DNA of 64,000 bases from Dethiosulfovibrio salsuginis (GTDB lineage: Bacteria; Synergistota; Synergistia; Synergistales; Dethiosulfovibrionaceae): contig NZ_FXBB01000001.1 of NCBI RefSeq assembly GCF_900177735.1, positions 1 to 64,000 on the forward strand. The letters are read 5' to 3'. A program made the translations under genes and the position numbers. The notes below the pieces were generated by a model that saw only the letters and a program-made list of their open reading frames with translations, searched no databases and had not been told where the DNA came from. Below are positions 27,795 through 36,472 of the stretch, piece after piece (within the stretch, counting starts at the first letter, position 1; each line of letters opens with the position of its first letter).

Positions 27795-29515
27795 AAATAA
27801 AGAGGCTCCCCCCTGACGTGGCTATGAGGATAGCCGCTGGAGAGGTGGTCGAAAGGCCCGTCTCTGTGGTGAAGGAGCTTATGGAGAACAGTCTGGACGC
27901 CGGGGCCACCAGGATATCGGTGTGGGTGGTTCAGGGAGGAAGGGTATCCCTCGTCGTGGAGGACGACGGGAGAGGTATAGACGAAGAGGACCTTGCTTTA
28001 GCGGTCGAAAGCCACGCTACGAGCAAAATAGCCTCTCTAGACGATCTGGAGTCCATAGGGACTTTGGGATACCGTGGGGAGGCTCTGTCCAGCGTGGCGG
28101 CGGTCAGCAGGCTGGATATAAGGAGCAGGACCGGAGACAGTTCCTCCGGTGGGAGAATAAAATCGGAGGGAGGGGTTATCTCCTCTCAGGGAGAGCTGAA
28201 CTGTAAGGCCGGCACCAGGGTTCAGGTAGATGATCTTTTCTTTAACCTGCCAGCCAGAAGAAAGTTTCTAAAAAGCCCGGTCGCCGAGATGAGGCGGATA
28301 ACTAAGCTCATACAGGAGTACAGCGTCGCCTATCCAGAAGTATCCTTTCTCCTCTACGGCGATACCAAGCTGGTTTACTCCACCCCCGGTTCTTTGGATC
28401 GAGGTGCTGTGTTGGAGAGACTGTGGGGAGATGAGCCTAAGGTGCGGTCTTCCCAGGGAGAGAGGGGAAACTACCGGGTTTCCCTTTGGTGGCAGGAGGC
28501 CCCTAGGACCAGCAGGATATCTCTGATGGCCTTCGTCAACGGAAGAAGGATCGACGAGCCGACTATAAAAGCGGCGATAGCCTCCGGTGAGACGAATTCG
28601 TCGGGCAATTGGGCTGTCTGGATAGAGACCCCTCCTGACGAGGTGGACGTAAACGTCCATCCCGCCAAGACGGAGGTTCTCTTTCGACATGGAGGGGATC
28701 TTTTCTCGTCGGTAAAGGACTGTGCAATGTCCCTACAGGGCGATAGAAGGCCTTCAAACCCTCCCTCTCTGCCTCTATATTCTCCTGAGTCACCGAAGAC
28801 CGAGTCGCCGAAAATCGATTTTCCTAGACCCAAGACTAAAAGACCGGAATACAAAGACGATAGAGGTTCCCTTTTTACAAGGGTCGAGGCCCCTGTCGTA
28901 AAGTCAGAGCCAAGGGTATCCCAGGAAACGCCTCCATCGGTAAGTTCAAAACCGGAGGATACGGTGTTTCTCGGTCAGTTGAGCTCCGGCTATCTTTTGT
29001 TCGATCGCTCAGGAGAGCTTGTCATTATGGATCACCATGGAGCTCACGAGAGGATAAACTTCGATAGGATAAAAAAATCCATGGAGAGAGACAGAGCTGT
29101 GCAGAGCTTGGCTATCCCTGTGCCCCTGCCTCCCTCCCTTCAGAGCGACTGCGAGGAGCATCTGGATAAACTGGGAGAGCTAGGGTTCGATTTTCAACGC
29201 TCCGATGGCGTCCTGCAACTGTCCGGCGTCCCGGATTTTAGGGGATGTGGATCGATTTCCCCTCTGACTTTACTACGATCTTCTATGGTTGGCCTTGAGG
29301 GAGGCAGGATATCGAGGGAAGCGGTGTGGCTGAGATGGGCCACTATAGCCTGTAAGGCTTCGGTCAAACTAACCTGGAGGATATCCCCTCAAGAGGCTAT
29401 GGCCCTCTGGAGGGATATGAACGAAGACGGAGCGGTTGCCGCCTGTCCTCACGGAAGGCCGGTTATTATAACCCTGTCCGATAGGGAGATAGCCTCCAGA
29501 TTTGAGAGGAGCTGA
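27791..29515 (+). CDS. mutL: DNA mismatch repair protein MutL
   Basis: GHKL ATPase that links MutS to strand removal. The 574 residues begin with [21 protein letters not shown] and carry NSLDAG, DDGRGI and GYRGEALSS ATPase motifs, then a linker rich in Pro and Ser (about 315-395), and a C-terminal dimerisation domain. The endonuclease motif, normally DQHAxHERI, reads DHHGAHERI here; the other nuclease-associated motifs, CKASVK and CPHGRP, are present. It is therefore probably a nicking-type MutL with a changed first motif. Start TTG at 27791. Confidence 0.95.
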   Translation: MKIKRLPPDVAMRIAAGEVVERPVSVVKELMENSLDAGATRISVWVVQGGRVSLVVEDDGRGIDEEDLALAVESHATSKIASLDDLESIGTLGYRGEALSSVAAVSRLDIRSRTGDSSSGGRIKSEGGVISSQGELNCKAGTRVQVDDLFFNLPARRKFLKSPVAEMRRITKLIQEYSVAYPEVSFLLYGDTKLVYSTPGSLDRGAVLERLWGDEPKVRSSQGERGNYRVSLWWQEAPRTSRISLMAFVNGRRIDEPTIKAAIASGETNSSGNWAVWIETPPDEVDVNVHPAKTEVLFRHGGDLFSSVKDCAMSLQGDRRPSNPPSLPLYSPESPKTESPKIDFPRPKTKRPEYKDDRGSLFTRVEAPVVKSEPRVSQETPPSVSSKPEDTVFLGQLSSGYLLFDRSGELVIMDHHGAHERINFDRIKKSMERDRAVQSLAIPVPLPPSLQSDCEEHLDKLGELGFDFQRSDGVLQLSGVPDFRGCGSISPLTLLRSSMVGLEGGRISREAVWLRWATIACKASVKLTWRISPQEAMALWRDMNEDGAVAACPHGRPVIITLSDREIASRFERS

Positions 29516-29518
29516 GAT

Positions 29519-30460
29519 ATGTCCATCCCTGTCATAGCGGTAATAGGTCCTACGGCGGTAGGTAAGACCGCTCTGAGCGTAGAGTTAGCCAAAAAGCTGG
29601 ACGGCGAGGTTATATCGGTGGACTCGAGGCAGGTATATAGGTATATGGATGTAGGCACCGATAAGATAGATAGGGAGACCAGAAAGGACGTCCTTCACCA
29701 TCTGATAGACGTGGTGGACCCGGATGAGATCTTTTCCGTCGCCGATTTTATAGAAATGGCGGATAAGGCGGTAGACAGGATAATCTCGAGAGGGAAGGTC
29801 CCCGTCTTCGCCGGAGGTACGCCTTTTTACTATAGGGCTCTTTTCGATCGTTCGTTGACGGTGAACGTACCCTCTAATAGAGAGATAAGGCAAGAGCTGG
29901 ATAGTATGGATCCTTTCGATCGCTTTGACTATCTAGCGGAGGTCGACCCTGAGACGGCCCGGAGGCTATCGCCAAACGATTCGGTGAGGGTGATAAGGGC
30001 CCTTGAGGTTTACAGGGTCTCTGGAAAGCCTATATCCTCCTTCAGAAAAAAATCGGCTTCTGATAAAAAAGAAAGGTACAGTCCCCTCTATATCGGTCTT
30101 TTAAGGCCTAGGGAGGATCTCTGTCTCTCCATAGAAAAACGAGTAAGACAGCAGTTTTACGGGGGATACCCGGAGGAGGTGCAGTGGCTTCTGGATAAAG
30201 GTTTTTCCCCTGAACTTCCGTCGATGAAAGGCTTTGGCTACAGGGAACTGGTTCTATACTGTCAGGGAAAGATGAGCCTTGAAGAGGGGATAGAGTCGGA
30301 TATAATCGCTACCAGGCAGTTCGCCAAAAGACAGATGACCTGGTTTAAAAAATTTTTTCCCGTAAACTGGTACGATCTGTCCAAAACAAGTTATAATGGG
30401 GTGCTGTCGGAGACGTTTGAACTGTCCGTCGCCCACGTAGAGGAAGGTGATAATAGTTGA
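29519..30460 (+). CDS. miaA: tRNA dimethylallyltransferase
   Basis: Adds a dimethylallyl group from DMAPP to N6 of A37 in tRNAs reading UNN codons. The 313 residues show the P-loop GPTAVGKTALSVELA, VISVDSRQVYRYMDVGTDK, the DV-VDPDEIFSVADF segment, FAGGTPFYYRAL, and the C-terminal QFAKRQMTWFKK. The mutS-mutL-miaA order is widely conserved. It overlaps ispH by 4 bp, and IspH produces the DMAPP that MiaA uses. Confidence 0.95.
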   Translation: MSIPVIAVIGPTAVGKTALSVELAKKLDGEVISVDSRQVYRYMDVGTDKIDRETRKDVLHHLIDVVDPDEIFSVADFIEMADKAVDRIISRGKVPVFAGGTPFYYRALFDRSLTVNVPSNREIRQELDSMDPFDRFDYLAEVDPETARRLSPNDSVRVIRALEVYRVSGKPISSFRKKSASDKKERYSPLYIGLLRPREDLCLSIEKRVRQQFYGGYPEEVQWLLDKGFSPELPSMKGFGYRELVLYCQGKMSLEEGIESDIIATRQFAKRQMTWFKKFFPVNWYDLSKTSYNGVLSETFELSVAHVEEGDNS

Positions 30461-31284
30461 AAGTTATCACAGCGGAGCCGACCGGCCTTTGCTTTGGGGT
30501 AACCAGGGCCATCAAGACCATGGAAGAGGCGTTGATCTCCAACGGGAGGATCTTCTGTATCGGTAGCCCTATACACAACCCTCAGGAGGTCAAAAGGCTC
30601 GAAAATCTCGGCCTGGTGGTGGTAAGCGACGACGATAAGGTCCCGCCGGGAGAGGCGGTTTTCGTCAGGGCTCACGGTATATCGCCTGATGTACACCGTC
30701 GACTGATGGACAAAAACGTCAGGATAATAGACGGCACCTGTCCTTTCGTCAGAAAGGCCCAAAAGATGGCCGAGCAGCTTTCCAGAGAAGGATACTTCCT
30801 CCTGGTCTTAGGGGACGAGTATCACCCGGAGATCCAGGGTATATTGGGCTACGTGGAAGGACCTTATAGAGTGATTTCACAAGAAAGCGATCTCAAGGCT
30901 ATTGATAAAATCGATAAAATTGGTATTATATCTCAGACGACCCAACAGGAATCTACCCTGAAGGATATAGCCTACAACGCCGTAGGCATCGCCAGAGAGA
31001 TTCGGGTATCCAACACTATATGCAGGGCCACCGTGGAGAGACAGGAGGCGGTCCGCCGTCTCGCTGGATCGGTGGACGGCATAGTGGTAATAGGAGGGCA
31101 CAACAGTGCCAACACAGCTAAGCTCTTTCGTATAGCACAGGAGTCCGGTACTCCTGCGCTTTGGGTTGAGGAGGCACATCAACTCGACAGGGGGTGGTTG
31201 TCAGGAAAGGCGACGATAGGAATTGCCGCCGGTGCAAGCACGCCGGACTGGCTGATAAAACAACTACAACAAGCGATTCTCTAA
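30457..31284 (+). CDS. ispH: 4-hydroxy-3-methylbut-2-enyl diphosphate reductase
   Basis: Iron-sulfur enzyme of the last MEP-pathway step, giving IPP and DMAPP. The 275 residues carry the three cluster cysteines: GLCFGVTRAI near residue 12, GTCPFVRKAQ near 95 and TICRATVERQ near 190, and the motif GGHNSANTAKL. Start TTG at 30457. In many Clostridia IspH is fused to an S1 protein; here the two are separate genes 33 bp apart. The stop codon lies in the loop of a perfect hairpin at 31273-31293. Confidence 0.95.
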   Translation: MKVITAEPTGLCFGVTRAIKTMEEALISNGRIFCIGSPIHNPQEVKRLENLGLVVVSDDDKVPPGEAVFVRAHGISPDVHRRLMDKNVRIIDGTCPFVRKAQKMAEQLSREGYFLLVLGDEYHPEIQGILGYVEGPYRVISQESDLKAIDKIDKIGIISQTTQQESTLKDIAYNAVGIAREIRVSNTICRATVERQEAVRRLAGSVDGIVVIGGHNSANTAKLFRIAQESGTPALWVEEAHQLDRGWLSGKATIGIAAGASTPDWLIKQLQQAIL

Positions 31285-31293
31285 GAGAATCGC
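31273..31293 (+). other. hairpin enclosing the ispH stop codon
   Basis: GCGATTCTC (31273-31281) pairs perfectly with GAGAATCGC (31285-31293); the three-base loop is the ispH stop codon TAA. There is no T-tract, so it is not a standard terminator. It could affect mRNA processing, ribosome release, or the relation between ispH and rpsA translation. Confidence 0.6.
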
Positions 31294-31317
31294 TGGACGT
31301 CAGGGGGATGTCAAATA

Positions 31318-32811
31318 ATGAGTGAAGAGATTAAGAACCAAGTAGCGGAAGATATGACCATGGAGCAGCTTTTGGAGAGCTCCGGGGGCCTCGAGGAGAT
31401 TCACAGAGGCAAAGTGGTAACCGGGACCGTAGTGGAGCAGGCCGAAGGTGGCTGGCTTGTGGACGTTGGTTACAAGTGTGAGGGATTCCTTCCCACCAGG
31501 GAGTGGAGTCACCACATCCTTGTAGGCGACGGCGCAGAGCCTGCCATAGGTCAGGAGCTCCAGGTCCAGGTTGTCAACGTTCGCCAGGGAGAGGAATCTC
31601 AGCTGGTGGTAAGTCGCTGGCGTTGCGAATTCGATCGTCGTTGGCAGGAGCTCGAGGAGACTATCGCCGATAAGGAGACCTTCTCCGTCAGAGGGCTTCG
31701 CAAGGTCAAGGGCGGTCTTATGGTTGACTGTTGCTCCCTTGAGGGATTCATCCCTATTTCCCACCTCGCTGAGGAGGGAAGGGGCGTAAATCCCGGCAAG
31801 TTTATCGATGAGATCTTCGACGTGAAGCTTCTCGAGAAGGACCGTCGTAAGCGCCGTCTGGTCCTTTCCAGAAGGTCCATTCTCGATCAGGAGATCGCCG
31901 AGCAGCGGGACAACTTCTATAATGATGTCAAAGAGGGCACCGTTCTTGAAGGCACCGTCAGCAGTCTGACCTCTTTCGGTGTATTCGTGAACCTCGGTCC
32001 TATAGATGGACTTGTCCATATCAGCGAGCTTTCCTGGCACAGGAACGCCAAGCCTAAGGACATAGTCAAGAAGGGCGATACGGTGAAGGTTAAGGTCATA
32101 GGTATCGATCACGATCACAACCGCATCTCCTTGAGTATGAGACAGACCGAGACAGACCCGTGGGATACCGTTGAGGAGAGATGGAAGCCCGGTGAGAAGA
32201 CCGTAGGCACCGTCACCAACGTCACCGATTTCGGTGCTTTCGTAGAGGTAGAGCCGGGAATCGAGGGATTGGTACACATCGGAGACCTCAGCTGGGCCAG
32301 GATCAAGCATCCTAAAGAGGTAGTCAAAAAGGGACAGGAGCTGGAGACCGTGGTCCTCAGCGTCGATCCCGTAAAGAAAAGGCTTAGCCTCGGCTATAAA
32401 CAGCTTAACGATCCCTGGAACGGAATTGAGGACCGCTACAGCAAAGGACAGGATCTGCCTGTAACAGTGGTCCGTCTCGCCGATTTCGGTGCCTTCGTCG
32501 AGCTTGAAAAAGGCGTCGAGGGACTTATCCATATCTCTCAGCTCAGCAACAAGAGGGTCGACAAGCCCGGAGATGTCCTCGCCGAGGGTCAGGAGATAAC
32601 CGCACGGATCATCGAGGTCAACCCCAACGATCGCAGAATCAGGCTCAGCCTCAGTGCCCTTGAAGAGGGAGATAAGAGGGAGAGACCGGCTCAGGCCGCT
32701 GGTGGCAGAAGAAAGAAATCCGATTCGGAGAAACCTGTCTCCAACTTCCAGTCCGAGGAAGGCCCAATAACCTTGGGAGACGCCTTCGGAGATATATTCG
32801 ACAGGAACTGA
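31318..32811 (+). CDS. rpsA: S1 RNA-binding domain protein (ribosomal protein S1-like)
   Basis: A 497-residue RNA-binding protein with five S1 (OB-fold) repeats starting near residues 31, 118, 208, 291 and 377; repeats three to five are the most canonical (FGVFVNLGPIDGLVHISELS, FGAFVEVEPGIEGLVHIGDL, FGAFVELEKGVEGLIHISQL). E. coli S1 has six repeats. It probably assists translation initiation on the 30S subunit. GGGGGATG precedes the ATG, and a strong terminator follows. Confidence 0.92.
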   Translation: MSEEIKNQVAEDMTMEQLLESSGGLEEIHRGKVVTGTVVEQAEGGWLVDVGYKCEGFLPTREWSHHILVGDGAEPAIGQELQVQVVNVRQGEESQLVVSRWRCEFDRRWQELEETIADKETFSVRGLRKVKGGLMVDCCSLEGFIPISHLAEEGRGVNPGKFIDEIFDVKLLEKDRRKRRLVLSRRSILDQEIAEQRDNFYNDVKEGTVLEGTVSSLTSFGVFVNLGPIDGLVHISELSWHRNAKPKDIVKKGDTVKVKVIGIDHDHNRISLSMRQTETDPWDTVEERWKPGEKTVGTVTNVTDFGAFVEVEPGIEGLVHIGDLSWARIKHPKEVVKKGQELETVVLSVDPVKKRLSLGYKQLNDPWNGIEDRYSKGQDLPVTVVRLADFGAFVELEKGVEGLIHISQLSNKRVDKPGDVLAEGQEITARIIEVNPNDRRIRLSLSALEEGDKRERPAQAAGGRRKKSDSEKPVSNFQSEEGPITLGDAFGDIFDRN

Positions 32812-32820
32812 CGTTCTATG

Positions 32821-32858
32821 CGACGCCACACTCCCATATCGGGGTGTGGCGTCGTTTT
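32821..32858 (+). terminator. terminator after rpsA
   Basis: CGACGCCACAC (32821-32831) pairs with GTGTGGCGTCG (32844-32854), followed by TTTT. It ends the long efp-to-rpsA gene run; def begins about 50 bp later. Confidence 0.88.
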
Positions 32859-32907
32859 GTCTAAAGGCATCTCCCAGGTTCCCTAAAAAAATTAAGGAGG
32901 GTTTAGT

Positions 32908-33411
32908 TTGAAAGACCATTCTTTGAGGGTTTTCCCCGACCCTATATTGAGAAAAGAGACAAGGACAATAGCGGTTTTTGATAAAGATTTTTTGCTTTTT
33001 GTTGATGAGCTTAAAAAACTTATGATAGAATATGACGGTGTAGGGCTGGCTGCCCCCCAAATTGGGGAGAGCCTGAAAGTAGCGGTTATTCTATACGAGG
33101 ATACTTACTACGTTCTCATAAACCCTACGATAGTGGAAAAAGAGGACGAACAGAGGGATCAGGAGGGATGTCTCAGCTTTCCCGGGGTCTTCGAGGACAT
33201 AACCAGACCTTACAGGGTAGTGGTAGAGGCTCAGGATGAGACAGGGGCTCCCAGGAGAATCGAGGCGGAAGGTTTTCTGGCCAGAGCTATGTGTCACGAG
33301 ATAGACCATCTAAACGGCAAGCTGATGATAGACCATCTCTCTCCGATGAAGAGAGAGCTCATAAAGAAGAGATTGACAAAGCTAAAAAAAGAAGGCAACG
33401 AGGATTCATGA
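32908..33411 (+). CDS. def: peptide deformylase
   Basis: Metalloenzyme removing the N-formyl group from nascent proteins. The 167 residues contain all three motifs: GVGLAAPQIG near residue 45, EGCLSFPG near 88 (Cys metal ligand) and HEIDHLNG near 130 (two His ligands and the catalytic Glu). Start TTG at 32908, preceded by AAGGAGG. It overlaps fmt by 4 bp; the def-fmt pair handles removal and addition of the formyl group. Confidence 0.96.
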   Translation: MKDHSLRVFPDPILRKETRTIAVFDKDFLLFVDELKKLMIEYDGVGLAAPQIGESLKVAVILYEDTYYVLINPTIVEKEDEQRDQEGCLSFPGVFEDITRPYRVVVEAQDETGAPRRIEAEGFLARAMCHEIDHLNGKLMIDHLSPMKRELIKKRLTKLKKEGNEDS

Positions 33412-34340
33412 TAACCTGGTTTATGGGTACCGGTTTTTTTGCCTCCCACTGTCTTAGGTCGTTGGTCCAGGCCGGTCTCAGTCCCGATTTAGTCGTTACA
33501 ATGCCGCCTAGGCCTTCGGGAAGGAGGGGGATGTCCGAGAGCCCAACTCTCGTCGAGTCCACCGCGTCGGACCTGTCTTTAAACCTCCATAGATCCTCAA
33601 AGGTTAACTCCGATACCTACCTGTTGGACAGGATGAAAAACGAGACCCCCGACTGTATCTTCGTGGTGGACTTCGGTCAAAAAGTGGGGGAGCCCTACCT
33701 TTCCACCCCCAGAGGAGGCTGTCTTAACGTCCATCCTTCCTTGCTGCCCCTTTATAGAGGAGCTGCTCCTGTCCAAAGGGCTATTATGGAGGGACAGAGC
33801 GATACAGGGGTTACGGTTTTCCGTTTAGTCGAGGAGATGGACGCCGGACCTGTGGTTATCCAAGAGAGGGCCTCTATAGAGGAGAACGAGACCTCAGGAG
33901 AGCTTCTATTTCGACTTGCATACATAGGTGGCGTTTTGCTTTTCAGAGGGGTACAATTGATCTTAGATAAAGAGAACCCTCTTCAACCTCAAAATTCGCT
34001 AATAGCCACATATGCGCCAAAAATAGATAAAAAAGAGGCCCTTCTATCCTGGAATTTGTCAGCAAGATCCATCCATTGCAAAGTTAGAGCTTTAAATCCT
34101 TCTCCAGGAGCTTATTTATATATCCAAGGATGTAGAGTAAAAATATGGAGCACCGAGGTCGTCGACGTTATCCAGGGGTCGTCTGGAGTTTTATCTATCG
34201 ACGACTCCGGCTTTCCCGTGGTGAAGTGTTCCTCCGGTGCCGTGAGGTTGCTGGAGGTACAGCCGGAGGGCAAAAAGAGGCTCAGTGGAGTGGAATGGGT
34301 TAGAGGAAGCCAGCTCTCGGAAGGGGAGATTCTTTCATGA
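33408..34340 (+). CDS. fmt: methionyl-tRNA formyltransferase
   Basis: Formylates initiator Met-tRNA from 10-formyl-THF. From ATG 33408 (overlapping the def stop) it has 310 residues, the family length. It shows MGTGFFASHCLRSLV at the start, the catalytic region GGCLNVHPSLLPLYRGAAPV, and the family sequence TGVTVFRLVEEMDAGPVV. A longer reading frame extends upstream to 33291, but that part lies inside def and is not needed. Between about 33955 and 34150 the sequence is clearly richer in A and T than the rest of the gene. Confidence 0.94.
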   Translation: MITWFMGTGFFASHCLRSLVQAGLSPDLVVTMPPRPSGRRGMSESPTLVESTASDLSLNLHRSSKVNSDTYLLDRMKNETPDCIFVVDFGQKVGEPYLSTPRGGCLNVHPSLLPLYRGAAPVQRAIMEGQSDTGVTVFRLVEEMDAGPVVIQERASIEENETSGELLFRLAYIGGVLLFRGVQLILDKENPLQPQNSLIATYAPKIDKKEALLSWNLSARSIHCKVRALNPSPGAYLYIQGCRVKIWSTEVVDVIQGSSGVLSIDDSGFPVVKCSSGAVRLLEVQPEGKKRLSGVEWVRGSQLSEGEILS

Positions 34341-35131
34341 TCGAGAACAGGGAACGGTTTGCTGCCCTTATAAAGAAACATCGCTGGCCAAAGGCGGTGG
34401 CGGTTACAGGGGCTTTGGGGTCTGGAAAGACCGAATGGGTGCTTAACCTGGCCTTGGGCTTCAGCTCTATAGGCGAGAAGGTCACCATCGCCGATGTGGA
34501 TATAATAAACCCCTATTTCTGCGTTCGCCAGGTGTCCGATACACTGGAGAACCAGGGATTCAAGGTTTTAACCGCGCCGGACAAGGCAAAGTGGATAGAT
34601 ATGCCCCTTGTCACCGCCGAGGTCGATTGGGCTCTTTCCGAGCCCGACGGCAGGCTTCTCCTCGACGTAGGAGGGGATGCCGAGGGAGCCTTGGCCCTCA
34701 AAAAGTACAGGGATAGGATGATATCCGCAGGATATCTGCTTATATTGGTGGTAAACTCTTACAGGCCGATGACCTCCACCGTCGAGGGGATCTCCACGAT
34801 GAGAAGACGGATGGAGGAGATAGGGGGCTTAAAGGTAGGGGCTATTCTGTCGAATTCCCACCTAATGTCCGAGACCACTATGGATACTGTCACAGAGGGA
34901 TTGAAGTTGGTGGAGGCGGCGGGAAAAGAGCTGGAGCTTCCGGTGCTCTACGCCGGTGTGCCGCCTCACCTTTACGGCGAGGCGGAGAGTCACCTCTCCA
35001 CAGGGGAGGTCTCCCCTTGGCCGGTTTCCAGATATATGCTTCTTCCCTGGGAGAAAGGCGCTATGTGGTCCACCGGTCTTCCGTCTAAAAACCATGGAGC
35101 TCGAATCCTCCGTCAGGAGGCTGCCAAATAG
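34337..35131 (+). CDS. P-loop NTPase of unknown function next to a 2-oxoacid oxidoreductase
   Basis: A 264-residue protein with a Walker A motif GALGSGKTE near residues 24-32, the switch-like VTIADVDIINPYFCVRQVSD, and a Walker B-like LLLDVGGDAEG near 115. The pattern resembles the MinD/CobQ-type ATPases (SIMIBI class). It overlaps fmt by 4 bp and precedes the ferredoxin subunit of the 2-oxoacid oxidoreductase by 45 bp. A role in assembly or metal delivery to that enzyme would fit its position, but nothing in the sequence proves it. I do not recognise a characterised family. Confidence 0.8.
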   Translation: MIENRERFAALIKKHRWPKAVAVTGALGSGKTEWVLNLALGFSSIGEKVTIADVDIINPYFCVRQVSDTLENQGFKVLTAPDKAKWIDMPLVTAEVDWALSEPDGRLLLDVGGDAEGALALKKYRDRMISAGYLLILVVNSYRPMTSTVEGISTMRRRMEEIGGLKVGAILSNSHLMSETTMDTVTEGLKLVEAAGKELELPVLYAGVPPHLYGEAESHLSTGEVSPWPVSRYMLLPWEKGAMWSTGLPSKNHGARILRQEAAK

Positions 35132-35176
35132 AGCTGTTATAGAAGCGACAAAAAACGCGAGAGGGGTGTTGTACTC

Positions 35177-35392
35177 ATGGCAAAAGGGCGAATCGAAATC
35201 GCCGAGGAGTACTGCAAAAGCTGTGGAGTCTGTGTCGTTGCGTGTCCCGTTAAGGTTCTTCGTATTTCCGATCATCTTAACGCAAAAGGGCACAGGCCGG
35301 TGGAGCAGTATAAGGATGGCTGTATAGGGTGCGGGATGTGCGCTATTTCCTGTCCTGACGCGGTCATAGAGGTCTATAAGACCACCGACTAG
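35177..35392 (+). CDS. vorD: 2-oxoacid:ferredoxin oxidoreductase, delta (ferredoxin) subunit
   Basis: A 71-residue protein with two complete [4Fe-4S] motifs, CKSCGVCVVACP near residues 13-24 and CIGCGMCAISCP near 49-60, the pattern of the delta subunit of Kor/Vor enzymes. It passes electrons from the TPP subunit to soluble ferredoxin. It is followed 15 bp later by the alpha subunit gene. Preferred substrate (branched-chain 2-oxoacids or 2-oxoglutarate) cannot be read from this subunit. Confidence 0.9.
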   Translation: MAKGRIEIAEEYCKSCGVCVVACPVKVLRISDHLNAKGHRPVEQYKDGCIGCGMCAISCPDAVIEVYKTTD

Positions 35393-35407
35393 AGAGGAGG
35401 AGAACAT

Positions 35408-36460
35408 ATGGCGAAGGTGTTAATGAAAGGAACTGAGGCTATAGCCGAGGCTGCTATTCAGGCTGGATGCAGATACTTCTTCGGTTATCCTATAACTCCT
35501 CAAAACGAGATACCGGAGTACATGTCCGCCCATCTCCCTAAGTACGGTGGGGTTTACATTCAGGGAGAGAGTGAGGTCGCGTCGGTAAACATGATCCTAG
35601 GTGCAGCTGCCACCGGTCACATGGTTATGACCACCTCCTCAAGCCCGGGAATATCCCTTATGTCCGAGGGACTTAGCTACCTGGCGGGATCGGAACTTCC
35701 TGCCGTACTGGTCAACGTAATGAGGGGCGGTCCCGGTCTCGGTGGGATTCTGCCCTCTCAGGCGGACTACCTTCAGGCCACCAAAGGCGGCGGAAACGGC
35801 GACTACAACCTTATGGTGTTCGCCCCAAGCACCTTACAGGAGGCTGTGGAAGTAGTGCAGTCGGCCTGGGACTACGCTTTCAAATACCGTAATCCTGTGA
35901 TGATACTGGCCGACGGCTTTATGGGACAGATGATGGAGCCGGTGGAGATAACACCTCACGAAACCGACAGAGGAGACTGGAAAAGCTGGGGACTGGGCAA
36001 CAAAGGCACCAGGGAAAGCAGGAGCCTGATAAAGAGCATGAACCTGACCCCCGAGCTTTTGGAGGCCCATAACGATAAGCTCCAGGCAAAGTACGACAGA
36101 ATGAAAAAAGAGGACACAAAGTGGGAGGAATTCCAGCTAGACGATGCGGAGCTGGTCATAGCTGCCTACGGCACCACCGCCAGAATAGCTAAGTCGGCGA
36201 TCTCCCATCTGAGAGAAGAGGGATACAAAGTGGGCATGATAAGGCCTATAACCCTCTTCCCCTTCCCTTACGAGCCCTTTGAGAAGCTCACCGAAAAGGT
36301 CAGCCACGTTCTGGATATAGAGATGAACAAGGGCCAGATGGTGGACGACGTAAAGGTGGCCACCGGCTGTCGTTTTCCCGTCAGTTTCTACGGTCGCTGC
36401 GGTGGAGTAGCTCCCTCGGTCGAAGAGATCGAAGAGCAGTGCAGAAAAATTCTGGGATAG
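35408..36460 (+). CDS. vorB: 2-oxoacid:ferredoxin oxidoreductase, alpha subunit (VorB/KorA-like)
   Basis: A 350-residue alpha subunit with MKGTEAIAEAAIQAGCRYFF and GYPITPQNEIPEYM, the glutamate region GESEVASVNMILGAAATG, SSSPGISLMSEGLSYLAG and a C-terminal transketolase-like domain (AYGTTARIAKSAI). The family oxidatively decarboxylates 2-oxoacids from amino-acid breakdown to acyl-CoA, reducing ferredoxin. The closest match from memory is VorB (branched-chain 2-oxoacids), but KorA is an alternative. AGAGGAGGAG precedes the ATG. Confidence 0.9.
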   Translation: MAKVLMKGTEAIAEAAIQAGCRYFFGYPITPQNEIPEYMSAHLPKYGGVYIQGESEVASVNMILGAAATGHMVMTTSSSPGISLMSEGLSYLAGSELPAVLVNVMRGGPGLGGILPSQADYLQATKGGGNGDYNLMVFAPSTLQEAVEVVQSAWDYAFKYRNPVMILADGFMGQMMEPVEITPHETDRGDWKSWGLGNKGTRESRSLIKSMNLTPELLEAHNDKLQAKYDRMKKEDTKWEEFQLDDAELVIAAYGTTARIAKSAISHLREEGYKVGMIRPITLFPFPYEPFEKLTEKVSHVLDIEMNKGQMVDDVKVATGCRFPVSFYGRCGGVAPSVEEIEEQCRKILG

Positions 36461-36472
36461 GGGGATATCGTT

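Noticed and set aside
31300-33060. A 586-codon open frame on the minus strand
   Set aside because: It lies almost fully opposite the S1-domain gene and the start of def, has no ribosome-binding site or family motif, and the plus-strand genes are certain. The length comes from codon bias of the repeats.
33291-33407. Longer N-terminus for Fmt
   Set aside because: The extra 39 codons overlap def and lack family similarity; ATG 33408 gives the normal start with an ATGA overlap.
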